From the IMG/VR virus record IMGVR_UViG_3300046167_000978, positions 1-31,440 of that record: DNA of 31,440 nt; one strand, given 5' to 3'. The notes beneath the pieces are model-generated. The model saw only the letters and a list, made by a program, of their open reading frames with translations. It was not told the origin of the DNA and ran no database searches. The DNA comes from a virus. Shown in pieces: positions 22,999 to 30,235 of the stretch (the stretch's first letter is position 1; each line of letters starts with the position of its first letter). The position numbers and the translations under genes were made by a program.

Positions 22999-23215
22999 GG
23001 GCCTCATCACGGCTTAGCCGATCTTCTTTAGGCAGACGACCGCGAAACTGTCGCAAACCGGCAAGGATCTCATCGGCTCTCTGATGGCGGGCCACGATCA
23101 GCCGGGCCTCTGCCGCCTGAATATCGATATCGTCGCCTTCCTTTAGGCCGAGCTTGCGCACCAGCTCCGCGGGAAGGCGGACGGCAAGTGAATTACCCCA
23201 TTTTGCAACCTGCAT
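22988..23215 (-). CDS. vapB: AbrB/MazE-type antitoxin, VapB family
   Basis: The 75-residue protein starts MQVAKWGNSLAVRLPAELVR with KLGLKEGDDIDI following, the swapped-hairpin AbrB/MazE DNA-binding fold. Its C-terminal part (LPKEDRLSRDEAHAR) would be the segment that occupies the toxin active site. GGAG lies seven bases upstream of the ATG. As in other vapBC operons it precedes the toxin and should repress its own promoter together with VapC. Confidence 0.9.
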   Translation of the reverse strand: MQVAKWGNSLAVRLPAELVRKLGLKEGDDIDIQAAEARLIVARHQRADEILAGLRQFRGRLPKEDRLSRDEAHAR

Positions 23216-23233
23216 TATTGTCTCCGGAGCAAG

Positions 23234-23261
23234 TGTCTATCCAATGCAAGAATGTATATCC
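23234..23261 (-). promoter_or_regulatory. possible operator/promoter of vapBC
   Basis: Two direct copies of TGTMTATCC lie at 23234-23242 and 23253-23261, 19 bases start to start, about two helical turns, just upstream of vapB. On the minus strand a TTGCTT lies 15 bases before TATACA, a weak promoter match over the same site. The placement fits VapB autoregulation, but this is inference. Confidence 0.35.
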
Positions 23262-23309
23262 GCTCTGCTGAATAAGCAAGCCAGCTATCAGATGACGGCT
23301 TTGTAATCG

Positions 23310-23717
23310 ATGCCCCGCGTGAACCATTGGGAACGTCTGCTTGCAGCGGCGATTACGACTGCGGGTGCCAAGCCGTTTGTCTGGGGGCTGCATGACTGTC
23401 CGACATTTGCCTTTGAGACGCGGATGATGCTGACGGGTGGTGAGGATGTGGCAGGCCTCTGGCGGGGTCGCTACACATCTGCGCTTGGCGGCGAGCGGGT
23501 GATGCGCCGCCTGGGTTGGTCCTCGCTTGAGGAGATGGGCCATGCGCTATTAGGAACACCGCACGCTACAGCGCGCCTTGCTCGGCGAGGCGATATCGTT
23601 CTGGCCGATACAGGCCTTGGGTTTGGCATCTGCACCGGGGCCTCTGCCGTTGGGATGGCACCAGAAGGCCTCGTGATCGCCCCTCTCACTGCTTGCCGTG
23701 TTGCCTGGCCAGTTTAA
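23310..23717 (+). CDS. DUF6950-like (NlpC/P60-type) tail protein
   Basis: The 135-residue protein contains WGLHDCPTFAFE near residues 30-41, the HDC signature of DUF6950, a relative of NlpC/P60 cysteine peptidases. It also has RLARRGDIVLADTGLGFGIC near 90-109. It takes the place of lambda gpK or GTA gp14, which act on the cell wall during DNA entry. Cys35 could be catalytic; a clear catalytic His is not obvious. No ribosome binding site precedes the ATG at 23310, perhaps because vapBC was inserted just upstream. Confidence 0.75.
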   Translation: MPRVNHWERLLAAAITTAGAKPFVWGLHDCPTFAFETRMMLTGGEDVAGLWRGRYTSALGGERVMRRLGWSSLEEMGHALLGTPHATARLARRGDIVLADTGLGFGICTGASAVGMAPEGLVIAPLTACRVAWPV

Positions 23718-23731
23718 ACCGGATCTCTTTC

Positions 23732-26278
23732 ATGCCGTTTATCGTGACAGCCGTCACCGCAATCGCGGGGGCGATCAGTGGCGTCTTGGCCGCGGGTGGT
23801 ATCGGGGCGGCGCTTCTGCGGATCGGAGGCTCTCTGCTTCTGTCTTATGCCACGCAGGCTTTGATGCCCAAGCCGCGCAGAACGCTGCAGCCGCGCACGG
23901 TGACAATCCGAGAGCCGGTGGTCCCGCGTGATCTGGTCTACGGGCGCACCAGAAAGGGCGGAGTGATTGTCTTTTTGCACGCCTCAGGGCCCGAGAGCCA
24001 ATATCTCGATCTGGTGATCGTGTTGGCCACCCATCGTGTTCAATCGATTGGGGCGATCTACTTTGAAGGCGAGAAGGCGATTGATGCCAATGGGGCCGCA
24101 CAAGGTCGATGGGCGGGAAAGGCCCATGTCGAAAAGCGCCTGGGCGCTGGAGACCAGACAGCCTTTGCCGGGCTGATGGAGACGGCCTCAGATAAGTGGA
24201 CGGCCAATCACCGCCTGCGGGGTTGCGCGGCCATCTATCTGCGCCTCACCTATGATCAAGGGGCCTTTCCAGGTGGCATTCCCAACATCACTGCGGATGT
24301 TGAGGGTAAAAACGACATTTGGGATCCGAGGGTTGGCGCGCATGTCTACTCAGAAAACCCGGCACTGTGCCTGGCGGATTATATGGCCAACCCTGTCTGG
24401 GGCATTGGGGCCACGATTGGGGCGGAGGATGGGATTGATGAGATCTCGCTCATTGAGGCGGCCAATATTTGTGATGAGCCTGTTGCCCTGGCCAATGGTG
24501 GCAGCGAGCCACGCTATGCCTGCAATGGGGTGATCACACTGTCTGAGACCCCCAAAACCATCATTGAGGCCATGCTTTCTGCTTTTGCAGGCCGCTGCGC
24601 CCCAACTGGTGGCCTTTGGCGCATCTATGCCGGGGCCTGGCGCCTGCCAGAAATCGCGCTTGGGGCGGATCACGTGCGCGAGGGAGGGCTGACCTTGGCC
24701 ACGCGTGTGACGATGTCATCGAACTTCAACGGTGTGCGGGGGCAGTTTGTCAGCCCCGAGAATGACTGGCAGCCCGATGACTTCCCGGCCTATGCGTCGA
24801 GTGTTTATCTCAGCGAAGATGGCGGCGAGCGGAAATGGCGTGATATCTCGCTGCCCTTTACGATCTCGGCGCTCATGGCGCAGCGCTTGGCCAAGATTGA
24901 GTTGGAGCGCGCGCGGCGCCAAATGACGGTGCGCATGTCGGGTAAGCTCTCAGCTTGGGCGGCCACGGTGGGGGATGTGGTCGAGTTGAGCTACGCGCGC
25001 TGGGGCTTTGCGGCAAAACCTTTTGAAGTGCATGGGCTGAGCCTCGATCTGAGTGCCTCCGGGGATGGGGCGCTGCTTTTGCCAGAATTGGTGCTGCGCG
25101 AGACATCGCCGCTTGTTTATGACTGGTCGGCCTCTGAGGAGCAGATCTACAGCGCCGCACCGCGCACTGCTTTGCCTTCGGCCTATGATCTTCCTGCACC
25201 TGGTCGGCCAGAGATATCCGAGAGCCTCTACATCACACGCGATGGCGGGGGGGCAAAGGTTCTGGTGCGTGTGAGTTGGGAGGCGGCCCCGTCGGCCTTT
25301 GTAGCGCTTTATCAGGTTGAAGCCTGCCGGAATGGCGGGGAGTGGGTGGACTATGGCCGCCAGGAGGGGCGGGTCTTGGAGATCCGCGATGCAAGCCCTG
25401 GGGCATGGGAGGTGCGGGTTAAGGCGATCTCAGCACTGGGTGTGTCCTCAGACTGGCGCACCCGCGAGGCAGAAATCCTCGGTCTTACAGCGCCGCCGGT
25501 GGCACTCGAGGGGGTGACGCTGCAAGCAGCCGGAGGGCTTGCGATCCTCAAATGGACCCGGGCCGCGGACCCAGATGTCCGGGTGGCGGGCAATATCGTC
25601 ATTCGCCATAGTGCTGACATGCCTGCGACATGGGCCAATAGTTATTCGATGGATCGGGTGGCCGGTGCAGAGGCCATTGCGGTGGTGCCGCTCAAGCCCG
25701 GCACTTATTTGCTGCGCGCAGAAGACAGCGGTGGCCGCTTGGGACCTGTGACGAGCGTCTCAACCAAAGGCGCGCAGGCGTTGACCTTTACTGCGGTGGA
25801 TCAACTCCAGGCCGATGATCAGTTTTTAGGCACACGCACTGATGTGGTGCTGGGGCCTGGTGGGCTGCAATTGGCAAGCACCCTTGATGAGACGGGCGTG
25901 CCCTATGTGCCCCAGCGAGAGGGGCTTTATGTCTTTGCGGCACGCCTCGATTTTGGCGCAGTACGCCGTGTGCGCCTGCGCAGTGAGATCAGGGTCAATG
26001 TGCTAGCGCTTTTGGACCGCATAGATGCGCGTTTAGATCCTATTGATGCCTGGGCTGATTTTGACGGCACGGATGGGGCACAAACCGATGTTGTGCTCGA
26101 GGTTCGTGAGAGCGATGACGATCCCGCAAGGGCTGTGCGTTGGTCTGACTGGGGACGCATCGATAACCACGAGGTAGAGGCGTGCGCGATTGAAGCGCGG
26201 GCATGGCTGCGCACCGAGGATGCGGCCTATACGCCGGTGGTCTCTCGGCTACGCCTTTATGCAGATGAGGTGGCCTAG
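23732..26278 (+). CDS. tail tip / host-specificity protein, gpJ-like
   Basis: The 848-residue protein begins MPFIVTAVTAIAGAISGVLA, a hydrophobic N-terminus common in this family, then has VPRDLVYGRTRKGGVIVFLH near 77-96, the lambda gpI/gpJ-type hub region, and SENPALCLADYMANPVWGIG near 208-227. Residues about 500-600 and 600-690 look like fibronectin III modules (SWEAAPSAFVALYQVE, then VTLQAAGGLAILKWTRA). It should form the tail tip and contact the receptor. I chose the ATG at 23732, 14 bases after the previous stop. It is shorter than lambda gpJ (1132 residues), so receptor specificity may rest partly on the separate fibres downstream. Confidence 0.88.
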   Translation: MPFIVTAVTAIAGAISGVLAAGGIGAALLRIGGSLLLSYATQALMPKPRRTLQPRTVTIREPVVPRDLVYGRTRKGGVIVFLHASGPESQYLDLVIVLATHRVQSIGAIYFEGEKAIDANGAAQGRWAGKAHVEKRLGAGDQTAFAGLMETASDKWTANHRLRGCAAIYLRLTYDQGAFPGGIPNITADVEGKNDIWDPRVGAHVYSENPALCLADYMANPVWGIGATIGAEDGIDEISLIEAANICDEPVALANGGSEPRYACNGVITLSETPKTIIEAMLSAFAGRCAPTGGLWRIYAGAWRLPEIALGADHVREGGLTLATRVTMSSNFNGVRGQFVSPENDWQPDDFPAYASSVYLSEDGGERKWRDISLPFTISALMAQRLAKIELERARRQMTVRMSGKLSAWAATVGDVVELSYARWGFAAKPFEVHGLSLDLSASGDGALLLPELVLRETSPLVYDWSASEEQIYSAAPRTALPSAYDLPAPGRPEISESLYITRDGGGAKVLVRVSWEAAPSAFVALYQVEACRNGGEWVDYGRQEGRVLEIRDASPGAWEVRVKAISALGVSSDWRTREAEILGLTAPPVALEGVTLQAAGGLAILKWTRAADPDVRVAGNIVIRHSADMPATWANSYSMDRVAGAEAIAVVPLKPGTYLLRAEDSGGRLGPVTSVSTKGAQALTFTAVDQLQADDQFLGTRTDVVLGPGGLQLASTLDETGVPYVPQREGLYVFAARLDFGAVRRVRLRSEIRVNVLALLDRIDARLDPIDAWADFDGTDGAQTDVVLEVRESDDDPARAVRWSDWGRIDNHEVEACAIEARAWLRTEDAAYTPVVSRLRLYADEVA

Positions 26279-26340
26279 GAGCCTGTGCTTTGAGCATGCA
26301 CGCCGCCAAGACCGACCCACAATAGACCGGAGGCCACATA

Positions 26341-26571
26341 ATGGCACAGACAAATAGCTATGTGATTGCCAATGACGCGGGGCTTGCGGTGCGTCAGCGC
26401 CTCAATGAAGTTTTGGCGGCCCTGCAGTCGATTAACGCGGGCCCCATCGCGCCTAGCGATACGCGCGCTGGCATGTTGTGGTGCGACACGAGTGGAGCCC
26501 AGCTTGTGATTAGGGTCAGAAACCCCACCGACGATGGGTGGGATGAGCTGCTCGATGGTGGCAGTTATTAA
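26341..26571 (+). CDS. short tail-fibre-associated protein
   Basis: The 76-residue protein has VRQRLNEVLAALQSINAGP followed by APSDTRAGMLWCDTSGAQLV, the pattern of a helical start and the AGMLWxDTS strand seen at the N-termini or necks of phage fibre proteins. It may be an adapter or short fibre. CGGAGG lies 12-13 bases before the ATG. It is followed after 23 bases by the holin gene. Confidence 0.6.
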   Translation: MAQTNSYVIANDAGLAVRQRLNEVLAALQSINAGPIAPSDTRAGMLWCDTSGAQLVIRVRNPTDDGWDELLDGGSY

Positions 26572-26594
26572 GCATCCAAGAGGACCGCGTACCC

Positions 26595-26906
26595 ATGTCT
26601 GATCCAAGCTTTATCGAAATGATCGACCGCATCTTTGGGGGTGCTTTGGCGACATTGTTTGGGGCCTTTACGGGGCGGCTTATGTATCACTCGGGCGAGG
26701 TGAAGCTGGGGCGGCGGCGGTTTTTTGGCCGTGAGCTTTTGTGGGAAATCCCGGTGGCTGTCGGCATGGCGCTGATTGGTGAGGCGGCGGCCAGTTATAT
26801 GGGGCTCACCCAGCCGGTCTCGACCGGGTTTGTGGCGACGCTCGCCTATCTTGGACCGCGAGGCGCAGAGGCGGTTTTGGTCTCTTGGCTCTGTCGCAAA
26901 AAGTAG
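26595..26906 (+). CDS. holin, LydA-like
   Basis: This 103-residue protein has hydrophobic spans at about 11-30 (DRIFGGALATLFGAFTGRLM) and 50-70 (EIPVAVGMALIGEAAASYMG), plus a third near 76-98 (VSTGFVATLAYLGPRGAEAV), and a basic C-terminus. Length, topology and position before an endolysin fit the LydA-type phage holins. It would make holes in the inner membrane at the end of the lytic cycle. The family name is from memory. Confidence 0.75.
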   Translation: MSDPSFIEMIDRIFGGALATLFGAFTGRLMYHSGEVKLGRRRFFGRELLWEIPVAVGMALIGEAAASYMGLTQPVSTGFVATLAYLGPRGAEAVLVSWLCRKK

Positions 26907-26990
26907 GTGTGGATGGGCAAAATTGACCTTGCGTCAGCGGGAGAAAGACACCATGTGCTGCCTGTCCAAAACCAGTCTGTGAGAGACCCT

Positions 26991-27230
26991 ATGACAGTGA
27001 TTGAGGATATATTGCGGGCCCTTGAAGGCGCGAGCGATCCGGTGGCTGAACTACGCAACCGCGTCTTGCAGGAAAATGGCCTCTGGTTTGATCCTGAGGA
27101 GGTGCGCGGCATCGTTGAGATCCAGCTTGCGGGCCTTGTTGGGGTGGGGCCGTCGGTGGCCGCGGCCGTTGATGATTGGGTAGAGCAGGCCAAGGCGCTC
27201 TGCGCAAAGCAGGTGTTACTGGCAGGTTAG
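26991..27230 (+). CDS. small protein of unknown function in the lysis cassette
   Basis: The 79-residue protein starts MTVIEDILRALEGASDPVAE and is helical and acidic, with EEVRGIVEIQLAGLVGVGPS and AAAVDDWVEQAKALC after it. I chose the ATG at 26991 because the upstream in-frame part has no gene-like sequence. It lies between holin and endolysin and could be a regulator of lysis, but no motif supports that. A terminator follows at 27271. Confidence 0.55.
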   Translation: MTVIEDILRALEGASDPVAELRNRVLQENGLWFDPEEVRGIVEIQLAGLVGVGPSVAAAVDDWVEQAKALCAKQVLLAG

Positions 27231-27270
27231 AAAGACCAAACCGCACGGGTTTGTATAAGAAGACACGATG

Positions 27271-27296
27271 AGCCGTCCCCCAGGGGGCGGCTTTTT
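27271..27296 (+). terminator. rho-independent terminator before the endolysin
   Basis: AGCCGTCCCC and GGGGGCGGCT form a GC-rich stem (27271-27291) followed by TTTTT (27292-27296). It lies 40 bases after a stop codon and 20 bases before the endolysin start. It divides the lysis cassette: either it is partly read through or the endolysin has its own promoter. It also rules out an endolysin start at 27268. Confidence 0.75.
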
Positions 27297-27315
27297 GCAT
27301 TTATGGGGGTCAGGC

Positions 27316-27960
27316 ATGGATCTGGGAGATCTGATTTATCAGACCGCGCAGGCAGATTTGGGCGTTGTGGAATGGGCCGAGGGAGATAACCCTCGGGTGC
27401 TGTCTTATTACCGGGAAGCGGGCGTCCCACAGCCCCATGACGAGGTGCCGTGGTGTGCGGCTTTTGTGGGGGCGGTGCTGGCCCGCTGTGGTGTGCAAGG
27501 GAGCGGCTCGTTGCTGGCGCGCAGCTATGAGCGCTGGGGACGCGCTGTCACGATTGAGGACGCGCGCCCTGGTGATGTTGTGGTGCTTGCACGCGGCAAG
27601 CCATGGCAGGGCCATGTGGGCTTTTGGGACCGCCGAGAGGGCAATAAGGTCTATCTCCTGGGTGGCAATCAATCCAATCAGGTGAAACGCTCCGCTTATC
27701 CGGTCTCGCGCATTGTGGCGGTGCGGCGCGCGATTGCGCCTGAAGCCCTGCCCAGGCGACGTGGCACACCTGCTGAGAGCACGACGGTGCAGGCGGCAGG
27801 CCTGCAGATTTTTGCCTCACTTTCGGCAGGCTTTGAAGCATTGCGTGCGCTGGATGGAATGGCGCAGGTCATCGCGCTTGTGATGGCAGGGCTCATTTGC
27901 CTTGCGGCCCTTTGGATTGCGCGCGAGCGGGTGAGAAAAATCCTAGCGGGCCTGGGCTAA
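27316..27960 (+). CDS. endolysin-like amidase/peptidase (TIGR02594-like) with C-terminal membrane span
   Basis: The 214-residue protein has an NlpC/P60- or CHAP-like domain: Cys47 in VPWCAAFVGAVLARCG and His100 in WQGHVGFWDR are the probable catalytic pair. A linker follows, then one hydrophobic span near 183-203 (GMAQVIALVMAGLICLAALW) and a basic tail. It should cut peptidoglycan during lysis. The C-terminal anchor is unusual for a plain endolysin and suggests a membrane-tethered enzyme. GGGGGT just upstream of the ATG at 27316 supports this start; a start at 27268 would lie across the terminator hairpin. Confidence 0.85.
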   Translation: MDLGDLIYQTAQADLGVVEWAEGDNPRVLSYYREAGVPQPHDEVPWCAAFVGAVLARCGVQGSGSLLARSYERWGRAVTIEDARPGDVVVLARGKPWQGHVGFWDRREGNKVYLLGGNQSNQVKRSAYPVSRIVAVRRAIAPEALPRRRGTPAESTTVQAAGLQIFASLSAGFEALRALDGMAQVIALVMAGLICLAALWIARERVRKILAGLG

Positions 27961-27963
27961 GCC

Positions 27964-28224
27964 ATGGCGATGTCGATCCTCACCCGCATTCCTCGTTGGG
28001 TTGCCTACGCGCTGGCGTATGCCGCAGCCTTTATACTCGGGCTCTTTGTCGCCTGGCGCTTTGGGCGTGCTGCAGGTGTGGCCGCCTTTACGCTCAAGGC
28101 CGCTGGGGCGCGGGTGAAACTTCTCAAACAGGCAGCGGAGGTGCGACGCTATGTGGAGGCCCATGATCATAGCACTGTGTCTGACAAGCTCTCTCGCTGG
28201 ATGCGCGACAAACCGGGCGGCTGA
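27964..28224 (+). CDS. i-spanin (Rz-like)
   Basis: The 86-residue protein has one N-terminal membrane span (about 11-33, WVAYALAYAAAFILGLFVAW) and a charged helical domain after it (AARVKLLKQ-type, then VRRYVEAHDHSTVSDKLSRW). This is the layout of Rz, an inner-membrane spanin whose outer part reaches the outer-membrane partner to fuse the membranes in the last step of lysis. It follows the endolysin by three bases. The last 74 bases of the gene also encode the start of the Rz1-like lipoprotein in another frame. Confidence 0.8.
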   Translation: MAMSILTRIPRWVAYALAYAAAFILGLFVAWRFGRAAGVAAFTLKAAGARVKLLKQAAEVRRYVEAHDHSTVSDKLSRWMRDKPGG

Positions 28225-28342
28225 ATGTGATTGGGCCACGCCCATTCGGCCATCGGTGAAGGATAGTCTGAGCCCCAATACCCAGCGCCAGATCCTCACA
28301 CATAACGAACTTGGGGCGCAAATATGCGGGTGGGTGCCATGA
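28151..28342 (+). CDS. o-spanin lipoprotein (Rz1-like)
   Basis: This 63-residue protein has a lipoprotein signal (MWRPMIIALCLTSSLAGCAT) with lipobox LAGC and lipid-carrying Cys18, leaving a mature chain of 46 residues. It starts inside the i-spanin gene in another frame, with GGAGG at 28137-28141 nine bases upstream, and extends beyond it: the overlapping Rz/Rz1 design. It should sit in the outer membrane and bind the i-spanin. Its stop overlaps the next gene by ATGA. Confidence 0.8.
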   Translation: MWRPMIIALCLTSSLAGCATNRAAECDWATPIRPSVKDSLSPNTQRQILTHNELGAQICGWVP

Positions 28343-28686
28343 CGGTATATATCTCGGAAGGACCAGCCATTGTGATGGGCTATGCCTATCGCCTCAGCTT
28401 GGAGGCGGAGGGACTGCTCTTTCCCTCAGGGCTTCAGCTGGTGGCGCAGATCCGTGCCTCTGTGGGAGCAGATCAACTTTTGGTGCAGCTCTCCACAGAT
28501 GCGGGCGGCGGTCTTATGCGCGTGAGTGACACGCGCCTTGATATTGAGATCAATGCGCAAGACACCGCGCTTTGCCCCTTGGGCAGTGTGGTGATGGATT
28601 TTGTCCGTCGCGACACAGAGCCCGATCTCTATCTGGGCTTCACGCTTGAAATCCCGGTGGTACGCCCCGTGACGCGGGGACTTTAA
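28339..28686 (+). CDS. conserved phage protein, fibre region
   Basis: The 115-residue protein is predicted beta-rich (GYAYRLSLEAEGLLFPSGLQ, then VAQIRASVGADQLLVQLST). I chose the ATG at 28339 because it overlaps the Rz1 stop (ATGA) and has GGGTGGG upstream; an in-frame ATG at 28324 would add five residues. The location, two bases before a collagen-like gene, suggests a baseplate or fibre role, but I do not recognise a family. Confidence 0.55.
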   Translation: MTVYISEGPAIVMGYAYRLSLEAEGLLFPSGLQLVAQIRASVGADQLLVQLSTDAGGGLMRVSDTRLDIEINAQDTALCPLGSVVMDFVRRDTEPDLYLGFTLEIPVVRPVTRGL

Positions 28687-28687
28687 G

Positions 28688-28915
28688 ATGCAGCGCGCGC
28701 TGAAGCTTACCGAGCATTTAGGCCCAATCCGGATTGCCTGCGCGGAGGCTGGTCCCTTGCGGGTGCAGGGTGCCCAAGCCCCGCTCTCGCTGCGGATCTT
28801 GGGCCGCCCTGGCCCTGAGGGGGTTATGGGCCCACCGGGACCTCAGGGTGCGCCCGGGGCTGACGGCATCACCATTCTACCAACTGACGCAGCCATCAAT
28901 GGAGGCTTTTTCTAA
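28688..28915 (+). CDS. collagen-like mini-protein of the tail fibre region
   Basis: The 75-residue protein has a beta-like N-terminal part (about 1-37) and then seven G-x-y triplets from residue 39 (GRPGPEGVMGPPGPQGAPG then ADG). It ends in a short hydrophobic INGGFF. Collagen-like repeats in phages form thin trimeric shafts. It overlaps the next, large fibre gene by one base, so it is coupled with it and may trimerise with or next to that fibre. Confidence 0.7.
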   Translation: MQRALKLTEHLGPIRIACAEAGPLRVQGAQAPLSLRILGRPGPEGVMGPPGPQGAPGADGITILPTDAAINGGFF

Positions 28916-30174
28916 TGGCAAATACGATCCAACTCAAACGCCGGGTCTCTGGGGCTGCAGGCGCCCCATCCTCCCTGAAATCAGGAGAGCTGGCGCATAA
29001 CGAGGTCGATAATACCCTCTATATCGGCAAAGGCGATGACGGGGCGGGCACGGCCACGGCGATTGCCGCTCTGGCGGGGGCAGGGGCGTTTGTAAGCCTC
29101 TCAGGCACGCAGGCAATCGCGGGTAAGAAAACATTTGCCAGCGTGCCTGCGGCGTCTCAAGACGCAAGCGCGGGCTCTGATCTCGTGCGCAAATCCCAAG
29201 TCGATGCGCTCTTGGCGGCCAAGGCCAGTGTGAGCCACGGCCACGCGATCACGGATGTAACCGGCCTGCAAGCGGCACTCGATGGGAAAGCCGCCAGTGG
29301 CCATGGCCATGTGGCCGCAGACATTACTGACAGCACAGCTGCGGGTCGGGCGTTGCTGAGCGCGGCAGATGCGGCTGCGCAGCGCACGAGCCTCGGCCTT
29401 GGCTCTGCGGCTTTGTCGAACAGTGCGAGTTTTGCCGCGGCCAGCCATGGCCATGCGGTCTCAGATATCACGGGGCTGCAATCAGCCCTTGATGGCAAGG
29501 CCCCGAAATCTTCGCCTGCGCTGACAGGGGTGCCAACTGCGCCCACGGCGGCGGGCGGCACGAATAGCACGCAGATCGCCACCACCGCCTTTGTCCAAGG
29601 TGAGATCTCCAGCTTTGGGGCTGGCGACATGGCGAAGGCCACCTACGACAGTGATAATGACGGGAAGGTTGATGCGGCTGAAGTGGCCGATGCGGTGGCC
29701 TGGACTGGGGTGACAGGAAAGCCCACAAGTTTTGCCCCGAGCACCCATAGCCACCCGATCAGCCAGGTGACAGGGCTGCAAACCGCACTGGACGCCAAGG
29801 CGTCACTGGGATCGCCCAGCTTTAGCGGCACACCTAGCGCGCCGACGGCCAGTAGTGGTACAAACACCACCCAAATCGCCACCACGGCCTTTGTGGCCTC
29901 AGCCATTGCGGGTCTTATTGATGCCGCCCCAGGCGCGCTCAACACGCTGAATGAGCTGGCCGCAGCCTTGGGGGATGATCCCAATTTTGCGGCGACGGTC
30001 ACAAACGCGCTCTCTGGCAAGCTGAGCGCAGGCGCGAACCTATCGGATCTGACCAATAGCGCCACGGCGCGCACAAACCTGGGGCTGGGCAGTTTGGCGC
30101 TGCAATCAGCGGGATCAGTTTCCATCACTGGCGGGTCGATCTCTGGTGTTGCCCTGGATGGGGGCACCTTCTGA
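28915..30174 (+). CDS. tail fibre protein with repeats and an EF-hand-like loop
   Basis: The 419-residue protein starts MANTIQLKRRVSGAAGAPSS and SGELAHNEVDNTLYIGKGD, a small N-terminal domain common in phage fibres (major tropism determinant-like). It has three HGHAITDVTGLQAALDGKA-type repeats, two APTAAGGTNSTQIATTAFV repeats and NLSDLTNSATARTNLGLGS near the end. DSDNDGKVDAAE (29647-29682) fits a 12-residue EF-hand calcium loop. It should form a fibre shaft; the C-terminus (SISGVALDGGTF) has no large receptor domain. It is the bigger of two fibre genes. Confidence 0.85.
   Translation: MANTIQLKRRVSGAAGAPSSLKSGELAHNEVDNTLYIGKGDDGAGTATAIAALAGAGAFVSLSGTQAIAGKKTFASVPAASQDASAGSDLVRKSQVDALLAAKASVSHGHAITDVTGLQAALDGKAASGHGHVAADITDSTAAGRALLSAADAAAQRTSLGLGSAALSNSASFAAASHGHAVSDITGLQSALDGKAPKSSPALTGVPTAPTAAGGTNSTQIATTAFVQGEISSFGAGDMAKATYDSDNDGKVDAAEVADAVAWTGVTGKPTSFAPSTHSHPISQVTGLQTALDAKASLGSPSFSGTPSAPTASSGTNTTQIATTAFVASAIAGLIDAAPGALNTLNELAAALGDDPNFAATVTNALSGKLSAGANLSDLTNSATARTNLGLGSLALQSAGSVSITGGSISGVALDGGTF
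29233..29802 (+). repeat. three 20-codon repeats within the tail fibre gene
   Basis: Copies at 29233-29292, 29443-29502 and 29743-29802 encode SHGHAITDVTGLQAALDGKA, SHGHAVSDITGLQSALDGKA and a more diverged THSHPISQVTGLQTALDAKA. The DNA copies are similar enough for slippage or recombination. Such repeats build the fibre shaft. Confidence 0.8.
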
Positions 30175-30235
30175 GCGGACGTGCCCTCAAACCGTCCGAC
30201 CCTAAGCATCGGCAACATGTAAGGAGGTTGCAGCA

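Noticed and set aside
7243-26278. Gene transfer agent rather than phage
   Set aside because: The head genes follow lambda order (Nu1, A, W, B, S14 protease, D, E), and replication and lysis genes are present, unlike the RcGTA cluster.
27268-27315. Longer endolysin starting at 27268
   Set aside because: The added codons are the terminator hairpin; the ATG at 27316 has its own GGGGGT and starts at the domain.
29233-29802. CRISPR-like spaced repeats
   Set aside because: Copies are in frame, uneven in spacing, diverged by codon and encode fibre shaft repeats.
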